Assembly (NCBI RefSeq): GCF_000510645.1
Contig: NZ_KI783301.1
Span: 379,104-443,103 of the forward strand
Direction of reading: 5' to 3'
Length of the DNA stretch: 64,000 nucleotides
DNA from: Thermicanus aegyptius DSM 12793
Lineage (GTDB): Bacteria; Bacillota; Bacilli; Thermicanales; Thermicanaceae
Part shown: positions 43,444 through 52,120 of the stretch, piece by piece
Layout: the number at the start of each line of letters is the position of its first letter
Numbering within the stretch: position 1 is the stretch's first letter
Position numbers and translations under genes: made by a program
The notes under the pieces: model-generated
Seen by the model: only the letters and a program-made list of their open reading frames with translations
Told to the model about the DNA's origin: nothing
The model's database searches: none

Positions 43444-45543
43444 CTACAGGATGGTTTCATTCAGGAGAGATGTTGAATTCGTGGCCGTCTCCGAAACTTT
43501 CTCCACCTTTACGGCGCAGGCTTTATACTGGGCTGTTCCCGAAATGGGGTCATATTCATTTAACGTAAGTTGGTTGGTAGGAACCTCGCGCCAATGGAAG
43601 CTCATGAAGAGAAGACCAGGCGCCGATTTCTCGGTAATCTGGGCTTTTACCCTAACCGATCCCCGACGGGAGGAGACCTGTACGAGATCGCCATCCTGAA
43701 TACCGAGGCGAGACGCGTCTTCAGGGTGAATATCCAGGCGCTCCTCCGTCTGTTTTAATTTCACGCCGCTCGCATAATGACGGGTCTGAGTGTGGGTGTT
43801 GTATTGTTCATATCGCCTCCCCGTGGTAAGGATGAAGGGATACTCTTCGTCGGCAGGTTCCGGAGGGGGAAGATAATCGACGGGGACGAACTTTCCTTTC
43901 ATTCCGGTAAAAGTTTCCTGATGGAACCGTTCATGGAGATAGCCGGTGCCTGGATGATCCTCCGTAGGGCAGGGGTATTGAAGCCCCCCCTCCCGATCCA
44001 GACGTTCATAGCTCATCCCTCCATACATCTCCGGAACAAGGGAACGGATTTCATTCCAAATCTCTTCGGCATGGGTGTAATGCATCGGATATCCCAGACG
44101 GGTGGAGAGGTCACAGAGGATCTCCCAATCTTCCCGCGTTCCCGGGGCGGCCTCCACCGCTTTTCGTACCCGCTGCACTCGACGTTCCGTGTTGATAAAT
44201 GTACCTTCGCTTTCCGCCCAGGAACGGGCAGGCAGCACCACATGGGCTAATTCAGCCGTCTCATGCATGAAAATATCTTGTACCACGAGAAGCTCTAATT
44301 GTTCAAAGAGGTGCCTTGTATGGCTCTTGTAAACATCGGCCTGAATGGGATTTTCTCCGATGATATAGACGGCCTTCACCGTCCCTTCTTCAATGCGCTG
44401 GAAGGTGCGGGTCTGGGTATCTCCCACGTGGGGATTAAGCCTTACTCCCCATCTCTCTTCAAACCGTTTTCTCACCGTCTCGTCATAGAGGGGTAACCCC
44501 CCGGTCAACATATTGGGTAAGGCCCCCATATCCCCGGCCCCTTGCACATTATTCTGTCCCCTTAAGGGCATGATTCCGTTGCCGGGTTTTCCGATATGGC
44601 CTGTGAGAAGGGCGAGATTGGCGATGTCGAAAACATTATTCACCCCATGTACATGTTCTGTGATCCCGAGGGTATAGGCGATCATCCCGTTTTCTGCGGT
44701 GGCGAAGGCACGAGCCGTTTCAATGATTTTCTCCTCCGGGATTCCGCAGATCTCAGAGACATGGTTAGGGGTATAAGCCGCCACCTTTTTCTTTAATTCT
44801 TCAAACCCCGTCGTCCGTTCGGCGATGAAGGTGGGGTTGTAGAGCCCCTCTTCGATGATGACATGAATCATCCCGTTGATGAGGGCGATGTCGCTTCCGA
44901 CACGGATTTGAAGGTGATCTGCCGCCACCTTGGTCATCTCAATCTTTCGCGGATCGACGACGATGATCTTAAGACCTTTTTTCACCGCTGCTTTCATGCG
45001 ATTCGCGATGATGGGATGAGCCTCCGTCGTATTGGAACCCATGAGGAGTAGGAGGTTTGCTTTCTCAAAATCGGCGATGGATCCTGTGGGGAATCCGCTG
45101 CCCAACACGGTCGCCAGACCGGCGACGCTGGGAGCGTGTCAAGTCCGATTACAGCCGTCGATATGGTTGCTGCCTATGGCTGCCCGCAGGAATTTCTGGG
45201 AAATATAGTTGGTTTCATTGGTTGACCGGGCGCTGGCAAAAAGGGAGATCGCATCGGCCCCCCAGCGTTCTTTGATGCTCTTTAGTTTCGTCGTGACATA
45301 ATCCATCGCTTCTTGCCATGAAACCGGAACCAATTTTCCCGCTTTGCGGAGGAGGGGTTCTTTCAGTCGATTCTCCGCATGGACGTAGGTGTAGGCAAAG
45401 GCCCCTTTAACGCAAGTTTGTCCTCGGTTTACCGGAGCTTCACGGTCTCCTCGGACTTTCACGATGCGGTTATTTTCCACCTCTAGAACAAGACCGCATC
45501 CTGTCCCGCAATAGCCGCAGATCGTTTTCACTTCCGTGGGCAT
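43444..45543 (-). CDS. fdhF: Selenocysteine-containing formate dehydrogenase, catalytic subunit (FdhF-like)
   Basis: One gene of 699 aa read through an in-frame TGA at 45139-45141. It oxidises formate to CO2 using Mo/W-bis-MGD. The N-terminal part (45543-45142) has the [4Fe-4S] motif CGYCGTGCGL...GQTCVKG and reads DGCNRT up to the TGA; the downstream part continues in frame with HAPSVAGL. That is exactly where FDH-H enzymes carry selenocysteine (compare RV-Sec-HGPS in E. coli). The MGD-binding domains follow (MGSNTTEAHP, LALLTGHIGKPGNGIMPLRGQNNVQGAGDMG, C-terminal GDLVQVSSRRGSVRVKA). A SECIS-like hairpin lies right after the TGA. No partner Fe-S or membrane subunit gene is adjacent. Ordinary stop-codon rules split it into two frames. 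Confidence 0.92.
45110..45141 (-). promoter_or_regulatory. Bacterial SECIS element with UGA selenocysteine codon
   Basis: On the minus strand the TGA (45141-45139) is followed after 12 nt by GTCGCC, loop GGTCT, GGCGAC: a perfect 6-bp stem with the GGUCU apical loop known from the E. coli fdhF SECIS that binds SelB. Placement and loop sequence are those expected for recoding. Confidence 0.85.
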
Positions 45544-45735
45544 CGATCATTCCCCCTTTGTAAATTGTAAACTTTCTCTGCAAGTCTTATGACTCGTCTC
45601 TCCTTTGCAACGGCCACTATATCCATTTTACTCCATACTCCCCATGTTGTCATAGGTGAAACGGTTTGAAGGTCCATTTCCCGGTTCAGTGGATGCAAGA
45701 AACGGGGGATACGAAGGAATTCTCAGTGGATGGGC

Positions 45736-46602
45736 TCATTTGGATTGAGTTTGCAAGGGAGGCAAGACTTCCTCCTTCTTTTTTTCAAAGGAGTTCCGAA
45801 TTTCCAGTGACCTTTTCCAAGCAGAAAGGACGGCTCCTTTTACCGCCTCTTGAAATTTGGACTGATTTAAGAATTCGATGCCTGCGACCGTTGTTCCACC
45901 GGGAGACATGATTTTAGTACGCAGGATCGAAGGTTCTTCACCGGTTTCGATCAACATGTGGGCGGCTCCCAGGAGCGTCTTTAGGGTGAGTTCCCGGGAG
46001 ATTTGCGGACTAAGGCCTACCTCTATCCCTGCTTGTTCCATGGCTTCAACCAAATAATAAATGTAGGCGGGGCCGCTGCCGGAGAGAGCCGTGACGGCAT
46101 CCAGATCCTCTTCCTTCACCCATGTAACGGAACCAATGGCTTTAAAGATCTCCTCCGCATCTTCCACATTCTCTTGGCTGCAATGGGGGCCTACGGCGAT
46201 GGCGGTGGCAGACAAGCCGATGGCGGAAGAAGTATTCGGCATGGTCCGGATGATCGGTAAACGGAAACCCACCAGTCGAAGGAGGTAATCCATCGATACC
46301 CCTGCCATCATGGAGATCATGAGTTGCTTCCGATGGAGATATGCCTTAATAGGAAAGAGTGCTTCCGCCGCATCTTTCGGTTTTATGGCCAGGATGAGGA
46401 TATCCATCTCCTTCAACACGGAGTTATCCGTAACGGGCTCAATTCCATACCTGTCGGACAACTCTTTTAGCCTCTCCTTTCGGGAGCGGTTCGTGACATG
46501 GATTTGCCGGGGAGAGACCTTCCCCTCCTTAACCAGACCTTGAATGAGCGCCTCCGCCATCGACCCTGCACCGATCATGCCGATTTTCTTTTGACGGACC
46601 AT
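45736..46602 (-). CDS. proC: Pyrroline-5-carboxylate reductase
   Basis: 288 aa from ATG 46602, with GGAGGA 8 nt upstream; an upstream in-frame start at 46623 is less likely. Catalyses the last step of proline synthesis with NAD(P)H. Landmarks: Rossmann motif IGMIGAGSMAEALIQGL, ILAIKPKD, IRTMPNTSSAIG, and the C-terminal signature TALSGSGPAYIYYLVEAMEQAG plus SPGGTTVAGIE. Expression is controlled by a T-box leader just upstream. Confidence 0.96.
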   Translation of the reverse strand: MVRQKKIGMIGAGSMAEALIQGLVKEGKVSPRQIHVTNRSRKERLKELSDRYGIEPVTDNSVLKEMDILILAIKPKDAAEALFPIKAYLHRKQLMISMMAGVSMDYLLRLVGFRLPIIRTMPNTSSAIGLSATAIAVGPHCSQENVEDAEEIFKAIGSVTWVKEEDLDAVTALSGSGPAYIYYLVEAMEQAGIEVGLSPQISRELTLKTLLGAAHMLIETGEEPSILRTKIMSPGGTTVAGIEFLNQSKFQEAVKGAVLSAWKRSLEIRNSFEKKKEEVLPPLQTQSK

Positions 46603-46647
46603 GGTGATCCTCCTTCCTCTCAAGGAATTTTTCCATACATATGGAGT

Positions 46648-46934
46648 TTAAATTGAAAGAAATAAAAAAGCCTTCCATCCTCGAAGGACGAAAGGCTTGC
46701 TTCCGTGGTACCACCTTACATGACTGCGGGAGCAGTCACTCATTCTCCTTTTTTAGCACGCTAAAAAAGGTTCTCCAAGATAACAGGGGGGTCTCCCTGG
46801 CCAAGTCATCCCTGGCAGTTCATGGGTGGGTTCAGAAAGGGTTGGGGCGAAGCTTCCAGCCAAGGCTTCGTTCTCTAGAACCTCATTCCTCTCCTACTCT
46901 TCCCAATCATCACTACATAAACATCCATTTTATG
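46648..46934 (-). promoter_or_regulatory. T-box leader (tRNA-Pro-responsive riboswitch) of proC
   Basis: On the minus strand the leader holds the conserved T-box AAGGTGGTACCACGG (46717-46703), followed by a strong terminator (stem GCCTTTCGTCC/GGATGGAAGGC, then TTTTTT, 46696-46664). Upstream a Stem I region carries AGTA and, on its 3' side, GAA-CCC-ACC (46833-46825), making CCC (Pro) the likely specifier. Uncharged tRNA-Pro would stabilise the antiterminator and switch on proC. Fit with the downstream gene is good. Confidence 0.88.
46664..46696 (-). terminator. Regulated terminator of the proC T-box leader
   Basis: GCCTTTCGTCC and GGATGGAAGGC form a stem around a short TTCGA-type loop and are followed by TTTTTTATTT. 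It competes with the T-box antiterminator. Confidence 0.85.
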
Positions 46935-46940
46935 TTCCTT

Positions 46941-46969
46941 ATTATGCATCGTGGGGAGGCCGTTGTCAA
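46941..46969 (-). promoter_or_regulatory. Sigma-A promoter of the proC T-box transcript
   Basis: TTGACA (46969-46964), exactly 17 bp, CATAAT (46946-46941). Predicted start near 46934, about 330 nt before the proC ATG, leaving room for the whole T-box leader. Confidence 0.8.
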
Positions 46970-47090
46970 GAGATCAACGTGTTTATTTCAACATGATCCG
47001 TAAAAAGGCGGCTTATTTTACCAGAAAGATGGATATGAATCTATGCTATGATGGGTCCAAGGGGAGAAACCAAAAAAGGAGAGTGATGAA

Positions 47091-47984
47091 ATGCATTTAA
47101 GGAATCGAAAGAATCCCTTCGTTGTTGCTTTAACCCTGATGCTATTCGCCGCTTCTTTTCTCATTCCGGTGCATGCTCCCTCGGCTGCCCCATTATCGAA
47201 AGCAGATCAGGTCGTCCAGGTGGCCAAAAGCCTTTTGGGGAAGCCATATAAAGCGGGCGCAACCGGCCCGTATGCCTTTGATAACTGGGCGTTTACCAAA
47301 GAAGTTTTTTCCCGCGTGGGCATTTTATTAAACGACTCCGTTACGGCTCAAGCAAAACAAGGGATCCTAATTCCAAAGGGAATATCCCCGAAACCAGGGG
47401 ATCTCGTCTTCTTTGGATACGGCCCATCCCGTGTGATCCACGTAGGGATCTACATGGGAAATAACCAATTGATTGACGCCTATCAATACAGCGGTAAGGT
47501 GGCCGTTCACGATGCAACGGGGATCTACAAAAAATATTATCTTGGCGCAAGACGAGTCATTCAGGAAGAAAATCCTTCCTCCGACTCCCGCGCCCAAGTG
47601 GCAGCCCGAGTGGTGGAGGATGCAAAAAAATATTTAGGGGTGGACTACAAGCTGGGGGCTGATTACGACAAAGACGGCAGCTACAAATTTGATTGCAGCA
47701 GCTTCACTCAGAAGGTCTTCGCCGATGTGGGGATTAAACTTCCCCGAACCGCAACACAGCAGCGAAATGTTACCCGGCTTCTTTCCCCTGGAGAGACGCT
47801 CCAAATCGGGGATCTGGTTTTCTTCGATACCGATTTAAGCGGAGGGATGAACCACGTGGGCATTTACATCGGAAACCAGGAATTTATTCATGCTTCCACC
47901 GCAAAGGGCGGCAAGGTTCAGATCAGCCGTTTGGACCGCCCCTACTGGAAAAAAGTATATCTTTATGCAACACGGGTGTTTTAG
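47091..47984 (+). CDS. Secreted NlpC/P60 protein with one active and one degenerate domain
   Basis: 297 aa. A Sec signal peptide (residues 1-33, ending around APSAA) is followed by two NlpC/P60 domains. NlpC/P60 enzymes are Cys peptidases that cut peptidoglycan peptides. The second domain has the catalytic FDCSSF (Cys202) and MNHVGIYIG (His255). In the first domain the same position reads FDNWAF, so the Cys is replaced by Asn65, while His117 (RVIHVGIYM) is kept. The first domain is therefore probably a binding module. An extended -10 (TATGAT at 47047) lies upstream. A role in spore or vegetative wall remodelling is likely. Confidence 0.9.
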   Translation: MHLRNRKNPFVVALTLMLFAASFLIPVHAPSAAPLSKADQVVQVAKSLLGKPYKAGATGPYAFDNWAFTKEVFSRVGILLNDSVTAQAKQGILIPKGISPKPGDLVFFGYGPSRVIHVGIYMGNNQLIDAYQYSGKVAVHDATGIYKKYYLGARRVIQEENPSSDSRAQVAARVVEDAKKYLGVDYKLGADYDKDGSYKFDCSSFTQKVFADVGIKLPRTATQQRNVTRLLSPGETLQIGDLVFFDTDLSGGMNHVGIYIGNQEFIHASTAKGGKVQISRLDRPYWKKVYLYATRVF

Positions 47985-48004
47985 GGAGGAATAGAAAAAA
48001 GGTG

Positions 48005-49084
48005 TTAAACTCCGACGATCTTCCGACAGAGGAAAAGGTGGTACTCAATGGGCTTTCTGACCGCTTCCTGATAGGCCTCCCGCTGACCTGTTCGCAGAAA
48101 AATTTTACGGTCCGGTTTCGAATTGGCTTCGATCAACCGGAAACTGCCATCGGACAGGATGCCAAGATCCAAACCAAACTCAACAAAGGACCCATACCGT
48201 TCTTCCAATTTTTTTGCAATGAGCAGCGAAATCTTCCGGATCTTTTGGAGAATGGGTTCCGGGTCCCGATGAAGATATGAACGAACAAATTCTTCCGAGC
48301 GAATCGCATTTGCTCCTTTGGCTAAATTGGAGACCACTCGGTGGCTTTTTCCGATTCTTGTTCCCATTCCTGTGAAGCTCCATTCCCCCTTGCCGTCCTT
48401 TTGTACCAATACCCGGGTATCGCAGGTTTTCCCTCCATATTCAATGGGGATTTTTCGTTGAATCAAGTATCGTTCCCGATTGAGATGGGGGAGGATAACT
48501 TGCCTCAGCTCTTCCATTCCTACTATTTTATGGTCCAACCATCTTCCCTCCCGCGTTCTGCCGCTTAAGAGATACCGATTCCCTTTTTTTTCAAGAGCGA
48601 AGATATCCCGGCCCCCTGTTCCGTTGATCGGTTTTAGGATGGATGGGCCGCGTTTAAGAAAACGGGGGATCTCCTCGATACGGGTGAGGGGAATGGTCTC
48701 CGGAATGTACTCGTTTAGTTCCGGGAGGGAAGAGAGGTATTCCATCACGCCCAGTTTGTGAGAATATCCATGATATGAAAAAGGGATGATTCCTGATTTT
48801 CGAAATTCTACATAACGCTTAAATTGTTTCGTAGGATGGTATCGGACATGGTCGTAGACCAAATGGGGGAAAAAAACCCACCTTCTTTCCCACTTCTTTT
48901 GCTTCAGATCATAGCAGAGGGCGCGAATCCGTTCCTTTTTATGATCCACATCATCGACCCCAAAGGCAAAGAGTTCCACCGGGTAGTTTTGAGCCGCTTT
49001 AGTTAAAGCGGCGATATAACTCATTTGGCTGTAGCGGTCCTTGCCCGTTTGATAGGTGAGGACCCCGATTCGGTAAGATTTCAC
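48005..49084 (-). CDS. YheC/YheD family ATP-grasp protein, copy 5
   Basis: 359 aa from GTG 49084, which overlaps the acetyltransferase stop (GTGA) and follows GAAGGAAG; ATG 49105 is an alternative. ATP-grasp signs: ILKPINGTGGRDIFAL (phosphate-binding loop), YLIQRKIP, DTRVLVQKDGKGEWSFTGMGTRIG, and EFGLDLGI...FRLIEANSKPDRKIF (metal ligands). B. subtilis YheC/YheD are spore-coat-associated. The reaction is not known; ATP-grasp enzymes usually ligate a carboxylate to an amine, suggesting a peptide-like modification of the coat. Last of five paralogues read in the same direction. Confidence 0.85.
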   Translation of the reverse strand: MKSYRIGVLTYQTGKDRYSQMSYIAALTKAAQNYPVELFAFGVDDVDHKKERIRALCYDLKQKKWERRWVFFPHLVYDHVRYHPTKQFKRYVEFRKSGIIPFSYHGYSHKLGVMEYLSSLPELNEYIPETIPLTRIEEIPRFLKRGPSILKPINGTGGRDIFALEKKGNRYLLSGRTREGRWLDHKIVGMEELRQVILPHLNRERYLIQRKIPIEYGGKTCDTRVLVQKDGKGEWSFTGMGTRIGKSHRVVSNLAKGANAIRSEEFVRSYLHRDPEPILQKIRKISLLIAKKLEERYGSFVEFGLDLGILSDGSFRLIEANSKPDRKIFLRTGQREAYQEAVRKPIEYHLFLCRKIVGV

Positions 49085-49539
49085 GTCACATCTTCCTTCT
49101 TCCATTGTCCGATTCCCAACCAGAGGGTAGGTTTGCCGGTAGGTCCTTCGATTAATTTAAATCCGACCATACCAATGCCAAGGCACATTTTCAGGCTTGG
49201 CAGGTTGTCTAAAGCGACCCGCCCGTAGAGTGTACCCAGGCTCTCGATTGCCCTTTTCAGCATTTCCTTTCCCAGATTCCGATTCCGGTGCTTTGGATGG
49301 ACCGCAATCAATGATTCCTTGAGGCCAAAATCGGAAACGGCGAACAGGCCAATTAATTTTTTTGCCTCCGTTGCGATCAAGATCAGGGTTCCCTTCTCTT
49401 CCAATTCCTTTCCTTCCATGTTTTTTAACCAGCGGATGGCGCGGTGGGTAATATGCCCCCCACCAAACCGGCGAAGAAAGTGAAGCAGGAAAGGGCGGTA
49501 TGGGTGGAGCTCGTCAGGAGTAAGGGTACGGAATTCCAT
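49081..49539 (-). CDS. GNAT-family acetyltransferase in the ATP-grasp cluster
   Basis: 152 aa. The GNAT core is visible: LIGLFAVSDFGLKESLIAVHPKHRNRNLGKEMLKRAIESLG, where RNRNLGK is the acetyl-CoA-binding motif A (R/Q-x-x-G-x-G/A variant), followed by VALDNLPSLKMCLGIGMVGFKL. It lies between two YheC/YheD paralogues and its stop overlaps the start of the next gene, so it works with the ATP-grasp enzymes. Substrate unknown; a small amine or an amino group on the ATP-grasp product is possible. Confidence 0.82.
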   Translation of the reverse strand: MEFRTLTPDELHPYRPFLLHFLRRFGGGHITHRAIRWLKNMEGKELEEKGTLILIATEAKKLIGLFAVSDFGLKESLIAVHPKHRNRNLGKEMLKRAIESLGTLYGRVALDNLPSLKMCLGIGMVGFKLIEGPTGKPTLWLGIGQWKKEDVT

Positions 49540-49585
49540 CGGTTTTCCTCGTTTCTTCTGGAATTTATCATCGCCGGGAACCTAT

Positions 49586-50710
49586 TCATTCCAGACCGAC
49601 AAGGTATGCGCAATAGTCCCAGCGCCGCTTTAGGGATCGAGCTTGGATGGAAGGTTCATCAAATTTCATCGGTTTGGCATTTGCCTCAAAGAACCAGATT
49701 TTTTTATCCGGAGAAAGGCCTAAATCCATGGACATTTCACCCAGGACCGAACCATATCCTTCGTCAATCGATTGGGCTAACCTTAAGGAGACCTCTTCGA
49801 TGTTTCCATATTCCCTTTTTCTCTCGTTTCTGGTGAAGTAGAGGCTTAACGCCTCTTCCAGGGAGAGGATACTTCCCCCTTGAGGGACGTGTGTGGTAAT
49901 CCGATCCAGACCGGCGAGGCGGACGCCGATTCCCGTTACTCCCCATCTTCCTTTTTCCCCCTTTTGCACGAGCACCCGCAGGTCGAAAGGCCGTCCGGCG
50001 AAGGTGAGACGGGGAATTGCTTTTTGAATCAGATAAGACCTGCCGATGATGAAAGGAGCGAGGCGCCTCCACATTTCGGAATAACCAACCGCGTCCGCGC
50101 TTTGATCCTCTCCGTCGGTGGAACGGAGGCGGTATCGAGTCTCTTCTTTGTTTCCACGGACCGGTTCGACATAAAAGATCCCCTCCCCTGCTTTCCCGTC
50201 GGTCGGCTTGATATAGAGGGGAGTTTCGAGGGAGAGGGCCTCTCTAAGCGTTTTTTCACTTTTGAAGTGGTAGGTAGGGGGGAGATGTTCCTTCCAAGGG
50301 GAGCGGGAGAGAAGTTCATAAAGCTTCCCCTTGTCAAAAAAAGAGGGATTGAAGAATTTTGGGCCAAATGCGGCGCTCAAACGGTTGATGGTTTCGGCGA
50401 TCGGGGGGAGGGCTTCCCATTTCCGGTTGGGAATGCGGTTATAGACCACATCCGGCCATGGAGAACTCATCTCTTGCCATTCATTCTTTTCAGGAAGATA
50501 GTGGAGTCCTCGGATTCTTTGGCCGATCCAATCGATGCCGCCGGGGGTGAAGACGAATACCTTCCCTCCCTGTTGGTCCGCTGTTTTTGTAAAAGCTTTA
50601 AAGAGGGGGAGATTTCCCAAGATACGCCCACGGTGACTTACGGTAAGGATCCCGATCAACGGGGTGGCTCTCTCCATCTGCTCTAAATTCTTTTTTCTCT
50701 TTTTCTCCAT
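49586..50710 (-). CDS. YheC/YheD family ATP-grasp protein, copy 4
   Basis: 374 aa. Starts PLIGILTVSHRGRILGNLPLFKAF; ATP-grasp motifs LYIKPTDGKAGEGIFYV, YLIQKAIPRLTFAGRPFDLRVLVQKGEKGRWGVTGIGVRLAG, and GEMSMDLGLSPDKKIWFFEANAKPMKFDEPS. The final ligand segment reads EANAKP where the others have EANSKP or EVNGKP. Same family as its neighbours; probably acts late in sporulation. Confidence 0.85.
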   Translation of the reverse strand: MEKKRKKNLEQMERATPLIGILTVSHRGRILGNLPLFKAFTKTADQQGGKVFVFTPGGIDWIGQRIRGLHYLPEKNEWQEMSSPWPDVVYNRIPNRKWEALPPIAETINRLSAAFGPKFFNPSFFDKGKLYELLSRSPWKEHLPPTYHFKSEKTLREALSLETPLYIKPTDGKAGEGIFYVEPVRGNKEETRYRLRSTDGEDQSADAVGYSEMWRRLAPFIIGRSYLIQKAIPRLTFAGRPFDLRVLVQKGEKGRWGVTGIGVRLAGLDRITTHVPQGGSILSLEEALSLYFTRNERKREYGNIEEVSLRLAQSIDEGYGSVLGEMSMDLGLSPDKKIWFFEANAKPMKFDEPSIQARSLKRRWDYCAYLVGLE

Positions 50711-50746
50711 CTGATTTCCTCTCCCTCCTGTTCTTTTTCCATAAAA

Positions 50747-52120
50747 CTAACGAAATCTCGCCAAATAGGTCATATATTCGGTGAGAAGATGGATGGGTTT
50801 CAAGCTGATTGCTTTTAATTCGTCTATTTTTTCGAAGATGGAACGCCCCGGCTTTGAATTGGCTTCAAAGAGCCAAATCTTCCCGTTACGATCGATGCCG
50901 AGATCAAGACCCAATTCCCCGATCGGTTTTTGGAACGATCGTTCCAAGGCTTCTCCTACCGCGACGGAGATTCGCCCCAGTTTTCGATAAAACTCTTCCC
51001 CTTGATCGAGGAAAAGATGATCTAAAACTTGCCGAGCGGCCAGGGCTTTTCCCCCCGCCCGTATGTGGGTCGTTACGCTTCCTTTCCCTGCTTTTTTGGC
51101 GCCGATCCCCGTCACAATCCATCGGTTATCCTTATCTTTATTTAAGTGAACACGGAAGTCGACGGGATCTTCTCCCAAACGCATCAGGGATATTCCTTGC
51201 TGCACGAGGTATTTCTTCCTTTTCCGTTCAGGGAACTCCCTTTTCAGCAAAGAGGCGACGGAGGGATAGATGCGGGAAAGATTTCGATCGTGCAGGCGAT
51301 AGCGAACCAGTAATCCTTTCGCTTGCCGCAACACTTGGTAGATGCCTAACCCGAGAAACCCATCGCTCGGTTTCAGATAGACCATGGGATACTTTTTGAG
51401 CATCTCTTCGATTCGTTCAACGGTGGGGTAAGGATAGGTTTCGGGAATGAGGTCTTTTAATTGCTCAAATGTCATAAGGCGCTGGTAGATGTCCCATTTT
51501 TGGAAATAGGATTCATTAAAGATCTGGGCATGGGTATGGGCATAAAGAAGGTTGAAAAAGCGCATCACCTCAGGGGATTCCTCTTTCCTGCGGGAGAGAA
51601 TCTTATTGTAGATCACGTCCGGGAAGGGAACCTTCTTCGTTTCCCATACCGCCTTACTCCCTTGAAGACGATAGAAATATCCCTTTACGGTCAGTTCTTC
51701 CCAATCGACATCTTGGAAGTCAAAGAGAAAGTAGAGTCCACCCGGATGGCCCGGACGGTTTGGGTTTAACAGGGTGCGAAAGGTCCGAAGGAATCTTCGC
51801 TTCTGCAGATGATCCGGGTCCTCGTAGAGGCCGAAGGTGAGGATCCCAACCAGAGGCCCTAAGATGATCTTCCCTTTTTCGAGGCGAAGGAGGAGCGGAT
51901 CCGTATAGGGGATGAATAAATTCTCAAGCAAAGGGTCACTCACTCGAATTTCCCGGAGAGATCCGGAATGGAAACGAAGTTTAGCTTTGACCTCCCGATG
52001 GCCAAATTGTACAAAGGGCGTTGTATTTCCTGCAAATTTTTCCCTCCATCTTCTAGGGAGCGCGATGAGAGGATCTTCTCTCCCCGACATACGTTTTATT
52101 CTCATGGTTTGCGACTGCAT
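50747..52120 (-). CDS. YheC/YheD family ATP-grasp protein, copy 3, long form
   Basis: 457 aa. An extra N-terminal domain (residues 1-90) precedes the common GPLVGILTFGLYEDPDHLQKR start. ATP-grasp motifs: VYLKPSDGFLGLGIYQV, YLVQQGISLMRLGEDPVDFRVHLNKDKDNRWIVTGIGAKKAG, and ELGLDLGIDRNGKIWLFEANSKPGRSIF. The first ATG (52120) overlaps the end of the preceding gene by 68 nt; ATG 52105 or 52090 would reduce this. The extra domain resembles that of copy 1 in layout. Confidence 0.83.
   Translation of the reverse strand: MQSQTMRIKRMSGREDPLIALPRRWREKFAGNTTPFVQFGHREVKAKLRFHSGSLREIRVSDPLLENLFIPYTDPLLLRLEKGKIILGPLVGILTFGLYEDPDHLQKRRFLRTFRTLLNPNRPGHPGGLYFLFDFQDVDWEELTVKGYFYRLQGSKAVWETKKVPFPDVIYNKILSRRKEESPEVMRFFNLLYAHTHAQIFNESYFQKWDIYQRLMTFEQLKDLIPETYPYPTVERIEEMLKKYPMVYLKPSDGFLGLGIYQVLRQAKGLLVRYRLHDRNLSRIYPSVASLLKREFPERKRKKYLVQQGISLMRLGEDPVDFRVHLNKDKDNRWIVTGIGAKKAGKGSVTTHIRAGGKALAARQVLDHLFLDQGEEFYRKLGRISVAVGEALERSFQKPIGELGLDLGIDRNGKIWLFEANSKPGRSIFEKIDELKAISLKPIHLLTEYMTYLARFR

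Noticed and set aside
43444-45543. Two separate minus-strand genes (43444-45108 and 45139-45543), or a frameshifted pseudogene
   Set aside because: Both parts are in the same frame, separated only by a TGA at the known selenocysteine position with a SECIS hairpin.
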